A stretch of DNA of 64,000 nucleotides from Candidatus Limosilactobacillus intestinigallinarum (GTDB lineage Bacteria; Bacillota; Bacilli; Lactobacillales; Lactobacillaceae): assembly GCA_019117285.1 (NCBI GenBank), contig DXAA01000001.1, positions 1 to 64,000 of the forward strand. Reading direction: 5' to 3'. The translations under genes were made by a program, and so were the position numbers. Below, piece after piece: positions 1 through 9,788 of the stretch (within the stretch, counting starts at the first letter, position 1; the number at the start of each line of letters is the position of its first letter). The notes under the pieces are model-generated. The model did no database searches. It was not told where the DNA came from and worked only from the letters and a program-made list of their open reading frames with translations.

Positions 1-14
1 ACCCGAGAGGGTAG

Positions 15-131
15 TGTGGTGATGATGGCTTGAAGGATACACCTGTTCCCATGCCGAACACAGAAGTTAAGCTTCAACACGCCGAAAGTAGTTGGGGGAT
101 CGCTCCCTGCGAGGATAGGACGTTGCCACGC
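15..131 (+). rRNA. rrf: 5S ribosomal RNA
   Basis: Typical 5S sequence tgtggtgatgatggcttgaagg...cccatgccgaacacagaagttaag...gaggataggacgttgccacgc, followed by tRNAs. Confidence 0.93.
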
Positions 132-138
132 GGATTAT

Positions 139-210
139 TCCGGCATAGCTCAGTTGGTAGAGCACCTGACTGTTAATCAGGTTGTCGTCAGTTCGAGTCT
201 GACTGCCGGA
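139..210 (+). tRNA. tRNA-Asn (GTT)
   Basis: Acceptor TCCGGCA/TGCCGGA, anticodon loop ctGTTaa, T-loop gttcgag. Confidence 0.95.
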
Positions 211-254
211 GTTGCTGAGATGTTGACTGGTTTGGTTGACATCTTTTCTTTTAT

Positions 255-327
255 GCCAACTTAGCTCAGTCGGTAGAGCATCTCCCTCGTAAAGAGAAGG
301 TCGGAGGTTCGATTCCTCTAGTTGGCA
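255..327 (+). tRNA. tRNA-Thr (CGT)
   Basis: Acceptor GCCAACT/AGTTGGC, anticodon ctCGTaa, T-loop gttcgat. Confidence 0.93.
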
Positions 328-343
328 TTTTCTAATAATAGCG

Positions 344-387
344 AACCTTTATACCAGCTTAAAACGTTGATATAAAGGTTTTTTGTG
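344..387 (+). terminator. Rho-independent terminator after rRNA/tRNA cluster
   Basis: aacctttata...tataaaggttttttg stem followed by T-run. Confidence 0.75.
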
Positions 388-449
388 TAGATATCGAAAA
401 ACGTAGCGGAGAGATCCCTTCTGAGGTTTCTGATGGGCGATGACCACGT

Positions 450-722
450 ATGATGTCCAGCTTAAAGGAAAGTACCTACCTGGCCGCTGGACTGCCGGTG
501 ATCGTTCGGGATGAGAACCCATCGGCCAAACGCATTCATGATAATGGCCTGGGTCTGGTGGTCAGTTCCCTCGACGAGGCCGTCGCGCAGATCGACAGGA
601 TGAGTGAGGACGAGTATGAGCAATTGTTGGCAAACGTCAATCGCTTTGATGTCTTGATTCGTAACGGCTACTTCACGAAACACGCCCTGGTGGAAGCCGT
701 CCTCAAGGCCTATCAAGCGTAA
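450..722 (+). pseudogene. C-terminal remnant of a Gtf3-like sugar transferase
   Basis: 90-aa ORF KESTYLAAGLPVIV...GLGLVVSSLDEAV...RNGYFTKHALVEAVLKA aligns with the C-terminus of the intact ORF at 46862-47890 (KLSTYLAAGIPVII...HLGIVVSSLDEAV...RNGYFTRRVLTAAVFKA); in-frame stop just upstream. Confidence 0.75.
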
Positions 723-831
723 TGAAACAAGGTTGATGAGTGTTCATTGTTGGACTGATGGGCACCGTCGTGAATAAAAGAATTCCCGTCTGGATAAAAT
801 CCGGTACGGGAATTCTTTTAATCTGTGTGGT

Positions 832-1398
832 TTAATAGTGGTCATTTGGGGAGTGCTTGCGCTGCCAGATCTGGTGAACCTTCGGCAGGCGGGCAACAAG
901 GTTGTAGTAATAGCCGAGGTAGGATGATGCAGTAAGCGTCCAAATGTACCAGTCGGTATGGAAGAAGACCATTAGGACCGGATTGAGATTCTTGATAATG
1001 TACTCAACGAATTCGTCGGTAATGCTGTCCGAGTTCATGTGGAGGCCAAAGTAAAGTTGAAGGGCGATATCTGCTGAGAAGATAATGATCCAACCGATTA
1101 GGTAGGGCCAGTTTCGCTTGGCCATGATGACGGGACGGCCCAGCCGCCGTTTTCCGGTGTCGATGATCTGCACCCCGCTGGCCTGGTACTTGCCAATGAG
1201 CATGCCAACAATGAAAATGATTGCCAAGAAACGGAACTTTTCGGCGGTGGGGTGACGGTCTACCGAGATGATCACCATGAAAAGCGTGTAGGTGGGAATC
1301 AGAATGATCCGCCAGCGTTTAATCCGGGTGTAGTGGAAGGTCCCTTTGACCAGGGTATGCAGGAGAAAGAGCAGTAAGATAATCAGCCAGATAAGCAA
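832..1398 (-). CDS. Predicted membrane protein of unknown function
   Basis: 188-aa ORF with several hydrophobic segments. Confidence 0.7.
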   Translation of the reverse strand: MLIWLIILLLFLLHTLVKGTFHYTRIKRWRIILIPTYTLFMVIISVDRHPTAEKFRFLAIIFIVGMLIGKYQASGVQIIDTGKRRLGRPVIMAKRNWPYLIGWIIIFSADIALQLYFGLHMNSDSITDEFVEYIIKNLNPVLMVFFHTDWYIWTLTASSYLGYYYNLVARLPKVHQIWQRKHSPNDHY

Positions 1399-1530
1399 TC
1401 ACTCCTCGAAGGTCGGCTGGGTGACGAGATAAAACATTGCTCCTTATATTTTATCCCAATCAGTAGGGCCGTGGCGAGCAATATAAAAGGACCATCCACC
1501 GTCGACCGGTGATGATCCCTCATCATAATT

Positions 1531-2019
1531 TTACTTGAGCTGCAGTGAGCTGACCCAGGCACTGAGCTTGGCCGGGGAGTTCAGGACGTCCCCCTGCTGG
1601 AGGTCCAGCTGGTAGCCGTTCTCCTTGACCGTCCGGGCGATGTTGGACTGGGCGCGGTCGTAACCGGTGCTGCTGGACGTGCCGAAGGTGGCTAGCACCT
1701 TACCGTTGAGGTCCAGTTGGTCGATCGTGGCGGCAATCAGGCGTGGAGGGATTCCCCACCAGATTGGGTGACCGATGATTACGTTGTCGTATCCACTCAG
1801 GTCCGGCAGGTCATCCTTGATCGGGACCCGGCCGTCGTGTTCCTGTTTCTGTTCGACGGTGGCCCGGGTCGTCTCGTCGTGCCAGTTGAGGTCCGTGGCC
1901 GTGTATGGCTTGACCGGGTGGATCTCAGCGAGGTCGGCACCGAGTTGCTTGGCAACCTGCTCGGCTGCTTTCTTGGTGGTTCCAGTGGCGGAGTAGTAAA
2001 GTACAATCGTGTTTGACAT
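1531..2019 (-). CDS. Flavodoxin family protein
   Basis: N-terminal SNTIVLYYSATGTTKKAAEQVA FMN-binding motif; IIGHPIWWGIPPR. Confidence 0.88.
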   Translation of the reverse strand: MSNTIVLYYSATGTTKKAAEQVAKQLGADLAEIHPVKPYTATDLNWHDETTRATVEQKQEHDGRVPIKDDLPDLSGYDNVIIGHPIWWGIPPRLIAATIDQLDLNGKVLATFGTSSSTGYDRAQSNIARTVKENGYQLDLQQGDVLNSPAKLSAWVSSLQLK

Positions 2020-2122
2020 GAGAAGGACTCCTTCAATAACTTACTTTTTACAAGTCTATTATAGAAAATTGCTCGCCGATTGTTAAATGATAAGGTGCGT
2101 TGGAAATTAGTAAAAATAGTGC

Positions 2123-2152
2123 TTGACGGTTTCCGGACCGGTAAGATATAAT
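2123..2152 (+). promoter_or_regulatory. Promoter of second tRNA-Asn
   Basis: TTGACG-18 nt-TATAAT immediately upstream of the tRNA at 2173. Confidence 0.7.
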
Positions 2153-2172
2153 ATTGATTGTTGATTTGTTAT

Positions 2173-2244
2173 TCCGGCATAGCTCAGTTGGTAGAGCACC
2201 TGACTGTTAATCAGGTTGTCGTCAGTTCGAGTCTGACTGCCGGA
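2173..2244 (+). tRNA. tRNA-Asn (GTT), second identical copy
   Basis: 72-nt sequence identical to 139-210. Confidence 0.95.
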
Positions 2245-2304
2245 GCTATCAGGACGGCTGGTGAATTATCATCAGTCGTTTTTTCATTCAGGGAGTGGTT
2301 TCAA

Positions 2305-2601
2305 ATGGATATCGTTTACCTAACGTTATGTGTCGTTTTTATGGCGATCGGGGTTCAGTTCATCCGCGGTAAATGGCTGCGCCTGCTGGCGGGGAGCTGG
2401 GGCCAGCCCAAGAAAGACCTCAAAAAGCCCGGTCTGATCGTGGCCCCGGCAATGATCGGCCTTGGCCTGAGCATGTTCTTCCTGGGCTTCTTTGATAGCC
2501 ACTACTGGGCTAACATCGGTAATGCCATCTTTGTGTTATCGATTGCCTACCTGGTGGGGGTCGTAATTCTTACCTACATTAATTTTGGCCGAGGAAAATA
2601 A
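2305..2601 (+). CDS. Small membrane protein of unknown function
   Basis: 98-aa hydrophobic ORF; the ORF-track start at 2158 lies across the tRNA, so ATG at 2305 is used. Confidence 0.7.
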   Translation: MDIVYLTLCVVFMAIGVQFIRGKWLRLLAGSWGQPKKDLKKPGLIVAPAMIGLGLSMFFLGFFDSHYWANIGNAIFVLSIAYLVGVVILTYINFGRGK

Positions 2602-2752
2602 GCGGGTCGTCAAACGGACGGGCCACTTTTCTTTTTTAAACAGAATTCACACTCAAGTTAATTAGTTTAACCGGGCGCATCATCATCCTAAAAATTATTA
2701 AGTGAAATGAAACATTCTCCCACTTCTTTCTCATCAAAACTTTATTTTGTAA

Positions 2753-2781
2753 TTGACTATTCCGGTGGGGAGGACTAAAAT
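2753..2781 (+). promoter_or_regulatory. Candidate promoter of POT transporter gene
   Basis: TTGACT-17 nt-TAAAAT about 100 bp before the ATG. Confidence 0.5.
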
Positions 2782-2884
2782 AATTACATTGTCATAAGAA
2801 AGTTAGATTTTTCTAATTATTTGGAATGAGTATTCTGAGTGATTAATCTGACCGTGCAATTATCAATGGAGGAATCAAATCTTT

Positions 2885-4384
2885 ATGAGTAAACAAAAAG
2901 ATATTGATACTGCATTCTTCGGGCAACCGCGTGGTCTCTCGACCCTGTTCTTCACCGAAATGTGGGAACGGTTCAGTTACTACGGAATGCGGGCAATTCT
3001 GTTATTCTACATGTACTATGCCGTCACCAAGGGCGGCCTGGGGATGAGCGAAACCACCGCCGCTTCGATCATGTCGATCTACGGTTCCCTGGTTTACCTG
3101 TCCGGGGTTGTCGGTGGTTGGCTGTCTGACCGGGTCTGGGGCCCACGGCGGACCGTCTTCATCGGTGGTGTCCTGATCATGTTCGGGCACATCGCCCTGT
3201 CGTTGCCGTTCGGCGTCAGCGCCCTCTACGTCTCGATCGCCCTGATCGTTGCCGGGACCGGGCTCCTGAAGCCAAACGTCTCCGAAATGGTCGGTGGTCT
3301 TTATTCCGAGAATGACCGCCGGCGGGACTCCGGTTTCAGTATGTTCGTCTTCGGGATCAACTTAGGGGCCGCGGTGGCCCCATGGGCGGTTCCGTGGGCA
3401 GCCAACGGCTTCGGGCTGAACCTCTTCCATGGCGAGATGAACTTCCACGCCGGGTTCTCCCTGGCCGCCATCGGGATGTTCTTTGGCCTGGTCCAATACG
3501 TTATCGGCGGACGGAAGTACCTGTCCAAGGATAGTCTGTACCCAGACGATCCGATCGACAAGGAAAGCCTGCGTCCGGTCATGATCTGGACCCTGGTCGG
3601 GGTCGTTGTCCTGGCCGTTGTCCTTGGCCTGCTGGCTGCGATGGGGCAGTTGAACATCACCAACATCATCACGATCATCACGATCATCGCGATTGCTTTG
3701 CCAATCTACTACTTCATCATGATGCTGAACTCCAAGAAGGTCACGAAGGAAGAACACTCCCGGGTATTGGCTTACATCCCGCTGTTCATTGCCGCCGTTA
3801 TCTTCTGGGCCATTGAAGAATCTGGTTCAGTTGTCCTGGCCCTCTTCGCCGAACAACGGACGATTCTCCACATCGGTGGCTGGCACTTTGCCGCCGCTAA
3901 CTTCCAGACCCTGAACCCACTGTTCATCATGATCCTGACGCCGGTCTTCGTTACCCTCTGGGATCACTGGAAGAAGCAACCAAGTGCCCCTGGTAAGTTC
4001 GCTGCCGGGCTGGTCTTCGCTGGTCTGTCATACGCCTTCATGGCGCTGCCAGCCCTGATCCACGGCACCACCGCCGGCCGGGTTTCCCCGTTCTGGCTGG
4101 TTGGTTCCTGGTTCATCGTTGAAATCGGTGAAATGCTGATTTCTCCAATCGGTTTGGCCGTTACGACCCGGTTGGCACCAAAGGCCTTCAAGTCCCAGAT
4201 GATGAGTATGTGGTTCCTGGCCGACGCCGCTGCCCAAGCGGTTAACGCCCAGATCGTTAAGTTCTACTCATCCGCGACTGAAGTACCATACTTCCTGACC
4301 ATCGGTTTGGTAAGTATCGTCTTCGGGATCATCCTGATGTTCTTCGTCAAGAAGATCCACGGCCTCATGGGTGGCGTTGACTAA
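2885..4384 (+). CDS. dtpT: POT/PTR family di-/tripeptide transporter (DtpT-like)
   Basis: 499 aa; FFTEMWERFSYYGMRAILLFYM and GGWLSDR motifs of the POT family. Confidence 0.9.
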   Translation: MSKQKDIDTAFFGQPRGLSTLFFTEMWERFSYYGMRAILLFYMYYAVTKGGLGMSETTAASIMSIYGSLVYLSGVVGGWLSDRVWGPRRTVFIGGVLIMFGHIALSLPFGVSALYVSIALIVAGTGLLKPNVSEMVGGLYSENDRRRDSGFSMFVFGINLGAAVAPWAVPWAANGFGLNLFHGEMNFHAGFSLAAIGMFFGLVQYVIGGRKYLSKDSLYPDDPIDKESLRPVMIWTLVGVVVLAVVLGLLAAMGQLNITNIITIITIIAIALPIYYFIMMLNSKKVTKEEHSRVLAYIPLFIAAVIFWAIEESGSVVLALFAEQRTILHIGGWHFAAANFQTLNPLFIMILTPVFVTLWDHWKKQPSAPGKFAAGLVFAGLSYAFMALPALIHGTTAGRVSPFWLVGSWFIVEIGEMLISPIGLAVTTRLAPKAFKSQMMSMWFLADAAAQAVNAQIVKFYSSATEVPYFLTIGLVSIVFGIILMFFVKKIHGLMGGVD

Positions 4385-4552
4385 GTATTACAATTAAACT
4401 TGATTACATCAAAAGTCCGGCGGGCACGTCTCGGCGGGCTTTTTGCGTAGTTGGAAAAATATTGAAATTAGGGCTTGCATTTGATTGCGGAATTGGGTAT
4501 TATAATAAACGTTGATTAGTTGTGCTTGCGCAATTGGTCGGCAAACCCTTTT

Positions 4553-4635
4553 GGGGGAGTAGCGAAGTCTGGTTAAACGCGACGGTCTGTAAAACCGTTC
4601 CTTCGGGTTCGGTGGTTCGAATCCACTCTCCCCCA
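4553..4635 (+). tRNA. tRNA-Tyr (GTA)
   Basis: Class II tRNA with long variable arm, acceptor GGGGGAG/CTCCCCC, anticodon ctGTAaa. Confidence 0.93.
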
Positions 4636-4644
4636 TTTCATTAT

Positions 4645-4716
4645 TGGGCTATAGCCAAGCGGTAAGGCAACGGTTTTTGGTACCGTCATGCGCTGGTTCG
4701 AATCCAGCTAGCCCAA
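4645..4716 (+). tRNA. tRNA-Gln (TTG)
   Basis: Acceptor TGGGCTA/TAGCCCA, anticodon ttTTGgt. Confidence 0.93.
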
Positions 4717-4723
4717 CTGATTA

Positions 4724-4757
4724 AAGACGGTGGTCAGTTGACCACCGTCTTTTTTTA
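4724..4757 (+). terminator. Rho-independent terminator
   Basis: aaagacggtggtcagttgaccaccgtctttttttaa. Confidence 0.9.
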
Positions 4758-4928
4758 ACGTTTTAAAACGTATTTTTCTTGAAATGTCCCAAATTGCGAC
4801 AAAAGTGGCGAGACGTGCTTGATTTGGTCGTTAGGCCAGTTCTAAACTGTTCAACATACTGTCAAAAAAGCGGGCGGTCTTGGCAGGGCCGGCCGTGAAG
4901 CAATTATAAGAGAAAGGGATTTGTTATT

Positions 4929-7400
4929 TTGAAGCGACTGATTCACAATCATGTTTTTGCGTTGATTGCCTGGATCGTGATCACGGTGGTGGCCATCGTT
5001 GCCTTGCCAAACGTCAACCAGTTGACCCGTGAACACTCCGCAATCAACCTGCCAAAGAGTGCCCAGAGTCAGGTGGCCAGTGCCCTGCAGAACAAGCACT
5101 GGGGACACCACCAGAACAACACCTACCAGGTGGTGGCGGTGTTTAACAACGGCGACCGGGCCATGTCATCCAAGGATAAGGCCAACGTCCAAAAGACAAT
5201 CAACCGTCTGGACAAGCACAGTGGTAAGTACGGGATTAAGGCGATCACCGGGCCCAACGACAATGCGGCGACCCGCAAGCAGCTGATCTCTAAGGATAAG
5301 ACCACCGAGATTGCCCAGCTGAACGTCTCCAAGGATCATGGAACCCTGCGGTACATCAACCACCAGCTGTCCCACGCTGCCAAAACGAGTGGCGTCAAGA
5401 CCTACATCACTGGGGCCGACATCCTAAACGATGACTTCTCCGGGGCGGTCCAGGAGGGGATCAAGAAGACCGAGGCCATCTCGGTCATCTTCATCTTCGT
5501 TGTCCTACTCTTGGTCTTCCGTTCCCCGATCACCCCGTTGATCTCCCTGCTGAACGTCGGGATTGCCTTTATCACCTCCTTCAGCATCGTGACTAACCTG
5601 GTCAAGCACGTTAACTTTCCGTTCTCGAACTTCACCCAGGTCTTCATGGTGATCGTCCTCTTCGGGATCGGGACTGACTACAACATCCTGATGTACAACA
5701 AGTTTAAGGAAAACCTCGGCCAGGGGATGGACAAGTGGACTGCGGCCCACGATGCCCAGCACAAGGCCGGCCGGACGATCCTCTACTCCGGCTCCTCGAT
5801 TTTGATCGGGTTTACCTCCCTGGCCCTGGCCAAGTTCTCGGTATACCAGTCAGCGGTCGGAGTGGCCGTTGGGGTAGCCGTCCTCTTGATCCTGCTGTTG
5901 ACCCTGAACCCGTTCTTCATGGCGACCCTGGGCAAGAAGATGTTCTGGCCCGCCAAGAAGTTCACCGGTGAGTCGACCAGCAAGCCGTGGCACCGGATGG
6001 CCCAGAACTCGGTCCTGCACCCGATCATCACCCTGGTGGTCGTCTTCGCGATCATCCTGCCGATCGGGCTGTCCTATCAGAACCACCTGAACTACGATGA
6101 TGCCGACGAAATCAGCAACACCGTGCCGTCCAAGAAGGGGCTGCTGGTCGTGGAAGACCACTTCTCCAAGGGGACGGCGGAACCGACAACCGTCTATATC
6201 AAGGCTAACCACCGGCTCGATAACGAGCGCGACCTGATGCTGATCGATCGGGTTACCAACCAACTGAAGAAGAGCACCGGGGTTAAGACGGTGGCCTCTG
6301 TCACCCAGCCGGCCGGCTCCAAGGTTGACGAGCTCTACGTCAACAACCAGCTGGGGCAGATCACCGGCCAGCTCGGGACTGCCCAGTCCAGCATCGGTCA
6401 GCTCTCCCAGGGCATGCAGAGCCAGGAGAGCGCCGCGGCGGCCCAGGCAGCCCAGTCCGGTGCCAACCCGGCCCAACTGGCGGCCGAGCAGCAGAGCGGC
6501 ATGCAGATGATGCAGGGTGTCGACAAGATGAGCGCCGGCCTCAGCCAGGGCGGTGACTATCTGACCGGCCTGCAAAACTCAGCGGCTGCCAAGACCTTCT
6601 ACATCCCAAGCAACCAGATTGGTAACAAGGAATTCCAGCAGTCGATTGACAACTACCTGTCCGCCGATAAGAAGACGGCCAAGATCACGATTATCCTCGA
6701 CTCCAATCCAAGTGGGGCCCGGGCAACGCGGGAGATCCCGCAGATCACCGACCTAGTTCGCTACAGTCTGAAGGGAACGGCCCTGCGCCACGCGAGCGTG
6801 GTGGTGGGTGGCCAATCCTCCAAGATTGCCGACACCAAGCGGGTAGCCGGCGGTGACTTCATGCGGACCGCCGCCATCATGGTCATCGGGATCGGCCTGG
6901 CCCTGATCCTGATCACCCGGTCACTGCTCCAGCCAGTTTACATTCTGGGGACCCTGGTTTCCGCCTACATGGCGGCCCTGTCGATCACCCATCTGCTGAC
7001 CCGGGTCTTCCTGGGTCGGCCACTGCTGACCTGGAACACGCCGTTCTTCAGTTTCATCATGCTGCTGGCCCTCGGGGTCGACTACAGCATCTTCCTGGTC
7101 ATGCGTTACCGCAACATTGACCAGAACAAGTACCTGCCAACCGAACGGATTGTGCGGGCGGCTAAGGAGATCGGGACCGTGGTCATCTCCGCGGCCATCA
7201 TCCTGAGTGGGACTTTCGCGGCACTGATTCCGTCAGCGATCCCAACCCTGATTGAGGTGGCGATGACCGTTATCTGTGGGCTGATCATCCTCGTGATCAT
7301 CATTCCGCTGGTCGTCCCGGCCACGATTCACCTGACCTACCCACTGAAGTCGACCTTCCGTGACGATGAGGGGAATCGTAAGAAGCAATTGAATCATTAA
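4929..7400 (+). CDS. MMPL/RND family transporter
   Basis: 823 aa with two copies of the MMPL repeat (FGIGTDYNILMYNKFKE and LALGVDYSIFLVMRYR); Gln/Ala-rich extracytoplasmic linker. Confidence 0.9.
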   Translation: MKRLIHNHVFALIAWIVITVVAIVALPNVNQLTREHSAINLPKSAQSQVASALQNKHWGHHQNNTYQVVAVFNNGDRAMSSKDKANVQKTINRLDKHSGKYGIKAITGPNDNAATRKQLISKDKTTEIAQLNVSKDHGTLRYINHQLSHAAKTSGVKTYITGADILNDDFSGAVQEGIKKTEAISVIFIFVVLLLVFRSPITPLISLLNVGIAFITSFSIVTNLVKHVNFPFSNFTQVFMVIVLFGIGTDYNILMYNKFKENLGQGMDKWTAAHDAQHKAGRTILYSGSSILIGFTSLALAKFSVYQSAVGVAVGVAVLLILLLTLNPFFMATLGKKMFWPAKKFTGESTSKPWHRMAQNSVLHPIITLVVVFAIILPIGLSYQNHLNYDDADEISNTVPSKKGLLVVEDHFSKGTAEPTTVYIKANHRLDNERDLMLIDRVTNQLKKSTGVKTVASVTQPAGSKVDELYVNNQLGQITGQLGTAQSSIGQLSQGMQSQESAAAAQAAQSGANPAQLAAEQQSGMQMMQGVDKMSAGLSQGGDYLTGLQNSAAAKTFYIPSNQIGNKEFQQSIDNYLSADKKTAKITIILDSNPSGARATREIPQITDLVRYSLKGTALRHASVVVGGQSSKIADTKRVAGGDFMRTAAIMVIGIGLALILITRSLLQPVYILGTLVSAYMAALSITHLLTRVFLGRPLLTWNTPFFSFIMLLALGVDYSIFLVMRYRNIDQNKYLPTERIVRAAKEIGTVVISAAIILSGTFAALIPSAIPTLIEVAMTVICGLIILVIIIPLVVPATIHLTYPLKSTFRDDEGNRKKQLNH

Positions 7401-7468
7401 ATGAGGTAAGTTCCTGAGATGTGCTATCATGTCTTAGGAACTTTTATTTTACGAGGGAGCGATTAACC

Positions 7469-8113
7469 ATGCCCAAACAGGGACAATTTGCCAAGTCGGC
7501 CCGACTCAAACGGGTCAACAACTTCAAGGTGCGCCGTCATGCACAGGGGCAGAGGATCAACGACGACCAGCTGACCGACTTTCTCCTGGTCCGCTTCAAC
7601 CTGACGGCCAAGAAGCGGGTTCCATCGACCGCCCAGGAAACGGTCCAGCGCTTCCTGATCGAAGTCAGTGACCAGCTGATCGCGGCCAACGGCGACCTGG
7701 CAACCCTGGTCCCCGACCTCCTGACCGACATCAACCACCGGGCCCCCTGGCAGTTCTATTGTCAGCTGCTGCCCCAGTGGACCTTGGTCCAGGACTTCCT
7801 GAAAAAGGAGCTGCCGGCGGTCCCACTGGCTAGCCGCCGTTACGTGACCAGCACGGTGACCACGGCCAACCTGACCCAACTGGTGGCCCGGCTGCTGGCC
7901 AAGAAGGCGGCGGCAATCACCTTCCTGAAACGGCCCAACGTCCCGGTGGCCATACAGGAGCAGACGGCCCGGTTGTTGGTGGCCAGCATCTACTCGGCCG
8001 GGGCAATCGACTGGGCCAAGGTCCGGGGCCTGCTGGCGCCGTTTCCGTTCACGGTCGATGCCAGCCTGGACGCGGGGACCCAGGAATGGCTGCGTCAGCT
8101 GGCAAGGTCCTGA
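7469..8113 (+). CDS. Conserved hypothetical protein
   Basis: 215 aa from ATG 7469 preceded by a GAGGGAG SD; no family recognised. Confidence 0.6.
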   Translation: MPKQGQFAKSARLKRVNNFKVRRHAQGQRINDDQLTDFLLVRFNLTAKKRVPSTAQETVQRFLIEVSDQLIAANGDLATLVPDLLTDINHRAPWQFYCQLLPQWTLVQDFLKKELPAVPLASRRYVTSTVTTANLTQLVARLLAKKAAAITFLKRPNVPVAIQEQTARLLVASIYSAGAIDWAKVRGLLAPFPFTVDASLDAGTQEWLRQLARS

Positions 8114-8141
8114 AATTCCGTATGCATTTTGGGCCGGCCTT

Positions 8142-8150
8142 TGGTATAAT
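8142..8150 (+). promoter_or_regulatory. Extended -10 promoter element of MFS gene
   Basis: TGGTATAAT matches TGnTATAAT. Confidence 0.5.
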
Positions 8151-8251
8151 TGAGCCGTTCAAGAATAATTTAACGATCAAAGGGTGCTGTGGTGGAGCAA
8201 AATCACCGGAGCACGCTTTTTAATTTTGTAATCATAAAAGGAGGGGTTGCC

Positions 8252-9652
8252 TTGCAATCAACACAACCAAAACACATCTATCCCGCCCTGGGGGCCCTGG
8301 CGTTGATGACCTTCATCGGGATCCTGAACGAGACCTCGATGAACGTCACCTACCCGGAGCTGGCTAACCTGTTCCACGTCTCCCTGGATGTCGTCCAGTG
8401 GATCACCACCGGCTACCTGCTGATGGTGACGGTCACGATGGGGACGACGGCCTACCTGCTCCGCCAGTTCACGGCCCGGCGGTTGCACCTGCTTTCGGTG
8501 ACAGCCTTCATCGTCGGTGACGTCCTCAGTGCCCTGGCGATCAACTTCCCGATGCTGCTGATCGGTCGGCTGATCCAGTCGGTGGCCACCGGTCTGGCGA
8601 CACCGATTCTCTTCCACCTGATCTTCACCGAGATCCCGCGGGAGAAGCTGGGGGCGATGACCGGGTTCGCGGGGATGGTGATCTCCTTTGCCCCGGCCTT
8701 GGGACCAACCTACGGGGGATTTATCTCCGAGACCTTCTCCTGGCGGATGATCTTCTGGTTGCTGCTCCCCCTGGCCCTGATCAGTCTGGTGGTCGGTCAA
8801 CTCTACATCCGTAACCGCCCGTTCGGCAACGACAAGCCCTTCAGCTATGGGAGCCTGATTGCCCTGGCCCTGGCGCTGTTTGCGGTGGTCTACGGCTGCT
8901 CGACGATCGGGAAGGGGGGCTTTGGCCCGGCCTTCTGGATCCTAATGGTGGTGGCGGTGATTTGCTTTGGCCTCTTCATCTACGTCAACAACCACGGCCA
9001 GTCCCAGCTGTTTGACCTGACCGTCTTCAAGGTCAAACCCCTGCGCCTGTCGACCTTGACCTACTTTAATCTCCAATTCATCAACATCGGGATCTCTCTG
9101 GTGATTCCCCTGTATGCTCAGTACGTCCTCCACACCTCGGCTACGGTGGCCGGCCTGGTCCTGCTGCCGGGATCGGTTCTTGGGGCCTTCCTAGCACCGC
9201 TGGCGGGCCGGCTGGCCGATGAGCAGGGCTTTGCCAAGCCGGTGACCTTCGGCGGGACCCTCCTCCTGGTAGGGACGGCTTGCTTTGCCATCTTCCAACG
9301 CCAGCTGACGGCCTGGTGGCTGATGATCTTCTTCCTCGTCCTGCGGGCTGGTTTCAACTTCGCCTTCGGGAACACGATCTCCAACGCCTCGATCCTGGTC
9401 GACCAACGTAACAGTTCCGACGTCAACTCGATCTTCAACATGGTTCAGCAGTTTGCGGGCTCCCTGGGAACGGGATTGCTGGCCTCAGTGATCGCCTTAG
9501 CCCAGCAGCGTGGCACCGGCAGCCTGGTCCAGCAGACCTTCGTCGGCGGGCGGGTCGACTACCTCCTGCTGACCGTGCTGGCGGTCGTGGTGGTGGTCGC
9601 CATCGTCGTCAACTATCGCTGGCAGAGGCGGTTGGGTGTGACCAAAAAATAA
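8252..9652 (+). CDS. MFS drug transporter, DHA2/EmrB-QacA type
   Basis: 14-TM-like MFS protein; aaaggagg SD before TTG 8252 (track start 8189 GTG is in frame). Confidence 0.85.
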   Translation: MQSTQPKHIYPALGALALMTFIGILNETSMNVTYPELANLFHVSLDVVQWITTGYLLMVTVTMGTTAYLLRQFTARRLHLLSVTAFIVGDVLSALAINFPMLLIGRLIQSVATGLATPILFHLIFTEIPREKLGAMTGFAGMVISFAPALGPTYGGFISETFSWRMIFWLLLPLALISLVVGQLYIRNRPFGNDKPFSYGSLIALALALFAVVYGCSTIGKGGFGPAFWILMVVAVICFGLFIYVNNHGQSQLFDLTVFKVKPLRLSTLTYFNLQFINIGISLVIPLYAQYVLHTSATVAGLVLLPGSVLGAFLAPLAGRLADEQGFAKPVTFGGTLLLVGTACFAIFQRQLTAWWLMIFFLVLRAGFNFAFGNTISNASILVDQRNSSDVNSIFNMVQQFAGSLGTGLLASVIALAQQRGTGSLVQQTFVGGRVDYLLLTVLAVVVVVAIVVNYRWQRRLGVTKK

Positions 9653-9664
9653 CGTGGTTAAAAA

Positions 9665-9710
9665 TGAGATGGTCCTCATTATGAGGGTTGTCTCATATTC
9701 TGTTTTAAAA
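9665..9710 (+). terminator. Candidate terminator downstream of MFS gene
   Basis: tgagatggtCCTCATtATGAGGgttgtctca stem followed by T-rich sequence. Confidence 0.5.
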
Positions 9711-9788
9711 CCACAATTCGATTGAATTAGGTTAGCATCAATGTGATAATGTGACTGGATTAAAAAGAAAGTGTAAAAGAGATAATTA

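Noticed and set aside
2158-2304. N-terminal extension of ORF 2158-2601
   Set aside because: Runs through the second tRNA-Asn gene; real start taken as ATG 2305
4410-4446. Apparent terminator after the POT gene
   Set aside because: GGCGGGC appears twice as a direct repeat and does not form a good stem in the strand read; left uncalled
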